17,119 bases of DNA, taken from assembly GCA_937895785.1 (NCBI GenBank), contig CALBKW010000018.1, positions 1 through 17,119 of the forward strand, given 5' to 3'. The position numbers and the translations under genes were made by a program. Under the pieces are notes generated by a model. The model saw only the letters and a program-made list of their open reading frames with translations, did no database searches and was not told the DNA's origin. Below, one piece after another: positions 13,823 to 17,119 of the stretch. Every line of letters starts with the position of its first letter. The first letter of the stretch is position 1. Origin of the DNA: an uncultured Candidatus Melainabacteria bacterium. Its GTDB lineage: Bacteria > Cyanobacteriota > Vampirovibrionia > Gastranaerophilales > Gastranaerophilaceae.

Positions 13823-14266
13823 CTAACCAAGCATATCAAGAACAGCTTTTTGTTCTTGTGCTGTAGATTTTCTATTTTCTTGTGGAGCTTGTTCTACAGA
13901 ATTTTCTTTTACATTAAATACTTTATTGTACTCTTCTGTACCTTTTGTTGCTATATTTTTCAATAATTTTGGCAAACTCAATGGCATAGGTAATTCAAGT
14001 GTAGCTTCTGCGGTACGCATTGTTCTTTTTTCTGCTTCAAATGATACCGATGTTTTTTTGTTTTCATTTTTTACATCAAAACCACCTTTTTTATTAGCAT
14101 TAATTTCCAATGTATCTTGTGGATATACATCTTTTAACGCTGTTAATGATTCTCTCAAATTATCCAAGCGATTTTTGCTTGAATTTTTAACATAATTTTG
14201 CATAAAGTCATTGTTTTTTACTTTTGCTGTAAAGTTTGGCTGTGTTGCCATTGGAGTAAATTTCAT
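13823..14266 (-). CDS. Small orphan protein with N-terminal FTAK motif
   Basis: 147 residues, family not recognised. The N-terminus MKFTPMATQPNFTAKVKNN has no signal peptide but includes the N-F-T-A-K motif, similar in position and form to N-F-T-G in paralog B. Residues 20-95 are charged and alternate helix and strand (LDNLRESLTALKDVYPQDTL, then a beta-like NKKGGFDVKNENKKTSVSFEAE). A Pro/Leu segment ELPMPLSLPKLLKNI (about 91-105) follows. The C-terminus is Gln/Glu/Asn-rich and disordered. The gene has its own extended -10 promoter upstream and the bidirectional terminator downstream, so it is a single-gene unit. An AAAGGAAA tract lies about nine bases before the ATG. Confidence 0.75.
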   Translation of the reverse strand: MKFTPMATQPNFTAKVKNNDFMQNYVKNSSKNRLDNLRESLTALKDVYPQDTLEINANKKGGFDVKNENKKTSVSFEAEKRTMRTAEATLELPMPLSLPKLLKNIATKGTEEYNKVFNVKENSVEQAPQENRKSTAQEQKAVLDMLG

Positions 14267-14317
14267 CTTCTCAATTTCCTTTCCACAATTAATTCATTAA
14301 TCCTCTATCTTTCTACA

Positions 14318-14326
14318 AGTATAGCA
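14318..14326 (-). promoter_or_regulatory. Extended -10 promoter for the 13823-14266 gene
   Basis: On the minus strand, TG-C-TATACT (14326-14318) is a near-consensus extended -10; no good -35 is visible. Initiation near 14311 gives a leader of about 45 bases. Confidence 0.4.
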
Positions 14327-14436
14327 GAAAAGCTAATGTTTTTTATTAAAATAAACAAAAATTTAAACAAATTTTACAATAACACCTCTAAAAGCTTATA
14401 ATAAAAGGGAAATTGTAAAAAAATATTAAAAAGCAC

Positions 14437-14467
14437 TTGCTTGAGAGTAGCTCTCATCTGTTAAAAT
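14437..14467 (+). promoter_or_regulatory. Promoter with 19-base spacer and palindrome, MerR-type geometry
   Basis: TTGCTT (14437-14442) and TAAAAT (14462-14467, preceded by TG-T) are separated by 19 bases. Within the spacer lies the palindrome TGAGAG-TAG-CTCTCA (14442-14456). An over-long spacer carrying a dyad is the known architecture of promoters activated by MerR-family regulators, which twist the DNA to bring the elements into register. The downstream genes (cupin/CMD and flavoprotein) are of the kind often under such control. No MerR gene is in the window. Confidence 0.5.
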
Positions 14468-14498
14468 TCAAAATATAGAGTTATGAGGATTTATATTT

Positions 14499-15347
14499 AT
14501 GAAAAAAATTTGTACAATATTTTTAGTTTTAATGTTTCTAGCAAACGGTATTGCCTTTGCTAAAACAAATAAAAAGGAGGTTAAACCTATGGAAAAAATA
14601 GTTCAAACTGCTGGTCGCGATAAATTAGGTGATTTCGCACCTGAATTTGCACATTTCAACGACGATGTATTATTCGGTGAAAACTGGAACAACAAAGACA
14701 TTGACCTTAAAACTCGTTCAATTATTACAGTTGTATCTCTTATGTCACAAGGAATTACAGACAATTCTTTAAAATATCACCTTCAAAACGCAAAAAATCA
14801 CGGTGTTGCAAAAACAGAAATGGCTGGAATAATAACTCACTGCGCATTTTACATGGGTTGGCCAAAAGCATGGGCAACTTTCAATCTTGCAAAAGAAGTT
14901 TGGGTTGAAGATGACAAAAACGCTTTGAGTGAAAAAGACAAATACGCCCAAACAATCATGTTCCCGATTGGAAATGAAAACACGGCTTACGCAAAATATT
15001 TCATAGGGAAAAGTTATATTTCATCACTTTCAGAAAGCCAAGTTAAAATGCACAACGTAACATTCGAACCAAAATGCAGAAATAATTGGCATATTCACCA
15101 CGCAAAATCTGGTGGCGGTCAAATGTTAATCGTTGTTGGCGGTCGTGGTTATTACCAAGAATGGGGTAAAGAACCTCAAGAATTAAAAGTTGGTGATATT
15201 GTAAACATTCCTACAAACGTTAAACACTGGCACGGCGCAGCACCTGATAGTTGGTTCTCTCATATTGCAGTTGAAGTTGAAGGTGTAGACACTTCAAATG
15301 AATGGCTAGAGCCTGTAACTGACAAAGAATACAACAAATTAAGATAA
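14499..15347 (+). CDS. Carboxymuconolactone decarboxylase-like / cupin fusion, with signal peptide
   Basis: 282 residues. Residues 1-21 form a signal peptide (KK, then TIFLVLMFLANGIAFA). Residues about 45-140 are a CMD/AhpD-like all-helical domain with HLQNAKNHGVAKTEM and ITHCAFYMGWPKAW; a single Cys (115) replaces the two-Cys AhpD centre. Residues about 175-265 are a cupin with metal-ligand candidates H198, H200 or H201, Q208 and H243 or H245 in WHIHH...GGQML and HWHG. CMD-cupin fusions are known, usually cytoplasmic, with redox or ring-cleavage-like roles; the substrate is unknown. The ATG at 14499 has only GAGGA (14484-14488) eleven or so bases upstream. Met31 (14589) has a perfect AAAGGAGG (14573-14580) at eight bases, so a second, cytoplasmic product is likely. 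The flavoprotein gene starts 12 bases after the stop. Confidence 0.9.
   Translation: MKKICTIFLVLMFLANGIAFAKTNKKEVKPMEKIVQTAGRDKLGDFAPEFAHFNDDVLFGENWNNKDIDLKTRSIITVVSLMSQGITDNSLKYHLQNAKNHGVAKTEMAGIITHCAFYMGWPKAWATFNLAKEVWVEDDKNALSEKDKYAQTIMFPIGNENTAYAKYFIGKSYISSLSESQVKMHNVTFEPKCRNNWHIHHAKSGGGQMLIVVGGRGYYQEWGKEPQELKVGDIVNIPTNVKHWHGAAPDSWFSHIAVEVEGVDTSNEWLEPVTDKEYNKLR
14573..14591 (+). promoter_or_regulatory. Internal ribosome binding site and second start in the CMD-cupin gene
   Basis: AAAGGAGG (14573-14580), eight bases and ATG (14589) lie in frame just after the signal peptide. It is the best Shine-Dalgarno match in the window and decides between a 282-residue exported form and a 252-residue cytoplasmic one. 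Confidence 0.6.
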
Positions 15348-15359
15348 AAGGAAGTTATT

Positions 15360-15902
15360 ATGAGCAAAAAAGTATTAATAATATCAACAAGTTTGCGAGC
15401 AGATGCAAATTCTGAAATTCTTGCACATGAAACAGAACGTGGAGCAAAAGAAAGTGGACACAATGTAGAATTTTTATCTTTAAAAGACAAAGATATCAAA
15501 TTCTGCAAAGGCTGTCTTGCATGCCAAAAACTCGGACATTGTGTAATTGAAGATGATGCAAATATGATAACAGAAAAAATGAAAAACGCTGACGTAATCG
15601 TTTGGGCAACACCAGTTTATTATTACGAAATGTCTGGTCAAATGAAAACTTTAATTGATAGAGCAAACTCTCTTTTCGCAACAGGACACAAATTCAGTGA
15701 AATCTATGTTATAACAACATCAGCAAATACTTCTGACAATGTTGTTCAAACTGTCCTTAACGGTGTAAACGGTTGGATTGCTTGTTTTAACAACGTAAAA
15801 CTTTGCGGATACGTTAACGGAGCAGGCTTAGAAGCTCCTAATGATGCTAAAAGCAATAAAACTTTACTTGAAAAAGCTTACACTATGGGGAAAAATATGT
15901 AA
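15360..15902 (+). CDS. Flavodoxin-fold NAD(P)H-dependent reductase with Fe-S-type cysteine motif
   Basis: 180 residues of the NADPH-dependent FMN reductase / flavodoxin-like family. The N-terminus KKVLIISTSLRADANSEIL (3-21) is the flavin phosphate-binding loop region, and ATPVYYYEMSGQMKTLIDR (83-101) is the second flavin-contact segment. Between them, C49-x2-C52-x2-C55-x5-C61 (FCKGCLACQKLGHC) has the compact spacing described for iron-sulfur flavoproteins, followed by the DD of IEDDANM. It probably binds FMN and may hold a 4Fe-4S cluster; electron donor and acceptor are not deducible. The C-terminal half is shorter than in two-domain oxidoreductases. AAAGGAAG sits just before the ATG, 12 bases after the CMD-cupin stop, so the pair forms one operon, closed by the terminator at 15912-15948. 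Confidence 0.9.
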   Translation: MSKKVLIISTSLRADANSEILAHETERGAKESGHNVEFLSLKDKDIKFCKGCLACQKLGHCVIEDDANMITEKMKNADVIVWATPVYYYEMSGQMKTLIDRANSLFATGHKFSEIYVITTSANTSDNVVQTVLNGVNGWIACFNNVKLCGYVNGAGLEAPNDAKSNKTLLEKAYTMGKNM

Positions 15903-15911
15903 TTCCACAAT

Positions 15912-15948
15912 AAAAAGAGGCGCGCAGCTCGCTGCGCGCCTCTTTTTT
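15912..15948. terminator. Bidirectional terminator between the flavoprotein gene and mtnN
   Basis: GAGGCGCGCAG (15917-15927) pairs with CTGCGCGCCTC (15932-15942) around CTCG, extended by five A-T pairs. It is the most GC-rich element in the window, and both flanks provide U tracts, so it serves both convergent operons. Confidence 0.94.
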
Positions 15949-15953
15949 ACAAC

Positions 15954-16664
15954 TTAAACATTTGCTAATAACCGTTCCATCGTCAAACAAGAACGCTCAG
16001 CAATTTCAATTTCGTTCAATACAAATTTTTCAGAAGCATTGCTATCTGCTAAATCAGAGATTGTTCTTATCACTAAAAAGGGTATATTATTTAGTGCAGC
16101 AGTCTGAGCAATTGCACAGCCTTCCATTTCTACTGCAGTTGCATTAAAAAGTTCTCTAATTTCTTTTTTATGGTTATCGCATGAAACAAAAGTATCTCCA
16201 GATGCAATAATTCCTTTATGAGCACTACTTTCTTGATTAATAATATCCATAAACTTTGAAATTAAATTTTTATCAGAATAAAAAACAGTCGGTTTATCCT
16301 TGTCAATTCCTGTACACATGTAACCTTTTGGATAACCTAAAGCAGAAACATCAAAGTCATATTGAACCAATTTTTCACCAATAACGACATCTCCAATTTT
16401 TAAATTTGGAGCAATTCCACCAGCTAACCCCGTATTAATAATTGCTTCAGGACTAAATTTATCAATTATAAATTGAGTATATACAGCGGCATTTACTTTA
16501 CCAACACCAGTTTTAGCGAGAATAATATTATGGTTACAAAATGAACCAACAGTAACTACAAAATTACCAAATACCTTTTCTTCTACACTTTGAAGTTTTG
16601 ATTTTAATTCAGAAACTTCACAATCCATAGCTCCAAGAATAGCAATCGTAGAGTTATTGTTCAT
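15954..16664 (-). CDS. mtnN: 5'-methylthioadenosine/S-adenosylhomocysteine nucleosidase
   Basis: 236 residues, standard for MTAN/Pfs. It cleaves methylthioadenosine and S-adenosylhomocysteine to adenine plus the thioribose compounds in the cytoplasm. Conserved positions are E16 in ILGAMDCEV (equivalent to E12 of the E. coli enzyme), the GLAGG turn (79-83), VEMEG (178-182) with E181 and D204 in RTISDLAD (200-207, the catalytic acid). The ATG at 16664 lies inside the end of luxS and overlaps it by 11 bases. A good GAGGAG (16680-16675) is ten bases upstream, within luxS, so translation is likely coupled. With luxS it forms the two-step SAH detoxification pathway. It ends at the bidirectional terminator. 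Confidence 0.96.
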   Translation of the reverse strand: MNNNSTIAILGAMDCEVSELKSKLQSVEEKVFGNFVVTVGSFCNHNIILAKTGVGKVNAAVYTQFIIDKFSPEAIINTGLAGGIAPNLKIGDVVIGEKLVQYDFDVSALGYPKGYMCTGIDKDKPTVFYSDKNLISKFMDIINQESSAHKGIIASGDTFVSCDNHKKEIRELFNATAVEMEGCAIAQTAALNNIPFLVIRTISDLADSNASEKFVLNEIEIAERSCLTMERLLANV

Positions 16665-17119
16665 AATGCATTTTCTCCTCTGTCCAATTTTTTAAAACCT
16701 CAATCATATCCACAGCAATAGCTTTAGCACCATCTAAGTTATGTTCTAAATAATTTCCGCATTCTATCTTATTTGTTCCTGGAATTTTACCTGTAAAATC
16801 TTTTATAAAAACTAGGCTTTCTTTAAATAAATCCAATGCTTCTTTGTGAGAAATTTTATCTCTCACTAAAAAATAGAAACCTGTTCTACAGCCCATTGGA
16901 CCAACATATACAATATAATTTGAATATTTTGTATTTCTTGCATAAGTTGCAAAAAGGTGTTCAAAAGAATGCATAGATGCATTATCTAAATAATCATTCT
17001 CTTCATTATTTGGACGCTTCATTCTCACATCATAAGTAACTACATCACCGTCAATTCTTGAAATATACATACCTTTTTGTAAAATATCGTGATTAACTTT
17101 AAAACTTTCAATCGTTTTC
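16654..17119 (-). CDS. luxS: S-ribosylhomocysteine lyase LuxS (5' end at window edge)
   Basis: LuxS converts S-ribosylhomocysteine to homocysteine and DPD, the precursor of autoinducer AI-2. The frame continues beyond the Met at 17070: the preceding bases read KTIESFKVNHDILQKG, the normal LuxS N-terminus, and base 17119 could be the last base of the ATG. The gene therefore lacks perhaps two bases. Numbered from that Met, the metal ligands are H51 and H55 in HSFEH and C121 in ECGNYLEH; C78 in GPMGCRTGF is the catalytic Cys position. Length would be 155 residues, as in the family. The GPMGCRTGFY and MRMKRPN-like wording resembles clostridial and Bacteroides-type LuxS. It lies upstream of and overlaps mtnN. 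The true start is inferred, not visible. Confidence 0.95.
   Translation of the reverse strand, partial: KTIESFKVNHDILQKGMYISRIDGDVVTYDVRMKRPNNEENDYLDNASMHSFEHLFATYARNTKYSNYIVYVGPMGCRTGFYFLVRDKISHKEALDLFKESLVFIKDFTGKIPGTNKIECGNYLEHNLDGAKAIAVDMIEVLKNWTEEKMHYEQ

Noticed and set aside
1..17119. CRISPR arrays, insertion sequences, transposases, integrases and phage genes
   Set aside because: No regularly spaced repeats, transposase or integrase motifs, or target-site duplications were seen anywhere in the window.

Overview
The window is AT-rich and bacterial. It has short intergenic gaps, GC-rich intrinsic terminators, clear AAGGAG-type ribosome binding sites before most genes, and several proteins with no recognisable family. 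My best guess is a gut lineage of the Vampirovibrionia/Gastranaerophilales (Melainabacteria) type. This rests on the mix of ordinary housekeeping genes with large orphan proteins that carry short N-terminal F-T-G / F-T-A motifs. That is inference from pattern memory; an AT-rich Firmicute cannot be excluded without a search.

Layout, left to right. (1) 1-490: the 3' end of clpB (AAA+ disaggregase) and a strong terminator. (2) 492-2944: an orphan 191-residue gene and adenine deaminase (ade), closed by a terminator. (3) 2945-7355: two large paralogous orphan proteins (3111-5003 and 5143-6771), then a DUF1284 cysteine-rich protein. (4) 7410-8804: a cobalamin-binding-domain-type radical SAM protein. 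(5) 8805-11984, minus strand: a bifunctional RelA/SpoT (p)ppGpp enzyme followed 3 bases later by a TPR protein with two C-terminal membrane segments. (6) 12036-12630: a YggU/DUF167 protein and a small protein with an internal duplication, converging on (7) 12627-13403, a secreted protein with a carboxypeptidase-regulatory-like domain on the minus strand. (8) 13505-13805: a tRNA-Leu(CAA) transcription unit with a promoter far upstream and a structured leader of about 145 bases. That leader carries both a direct copy and an antisense copy of the start of the tRNA. (9) 13823-14266, minus strand: a small orphan protein. (10) 14437-15948: a two-gene redox unit (CMD-cupin fusion and Cys-rich flavodoxin-like reductase) behind a promoter with MerR-type geometry. 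(11) 15954-17119, minus strand: luxS and mtnN, overlapping.

How the genes fit together. LuxS and MtnN form the S-adenosylhomocysteine recycling branch of the activated methyl cycle: MtnN releases adenine and S-ribosylhomocysteine, and LuxS makes homocysteine plus the AI-2 precursor. Adenine deaminase, about 13 kb away, could route that adenine to hypoxanthine. Rel supplies stringent-response signalling and is coupled to a membrane-anchored TPR protein. The CMD-cupin and flavoprotein pair looks like an inducible redox or electrophile-response unit.

The strongest candidate for something undescribed is the tRNA-Leu leader. It has a 14-base direct repeat and a perfect 16-base antisense of the tRNA 5' end, arranged like an alternative-pairing switch. 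The two large paralogs are the best candidate for an undescribed protein family. Also notable are a likely dual translation start in the CMD-cupin gene, a near-leaderless rel mRNA facing an overlapping divergent promoter, and extended -10 (TGN) elements in nearly every candidate promoter.
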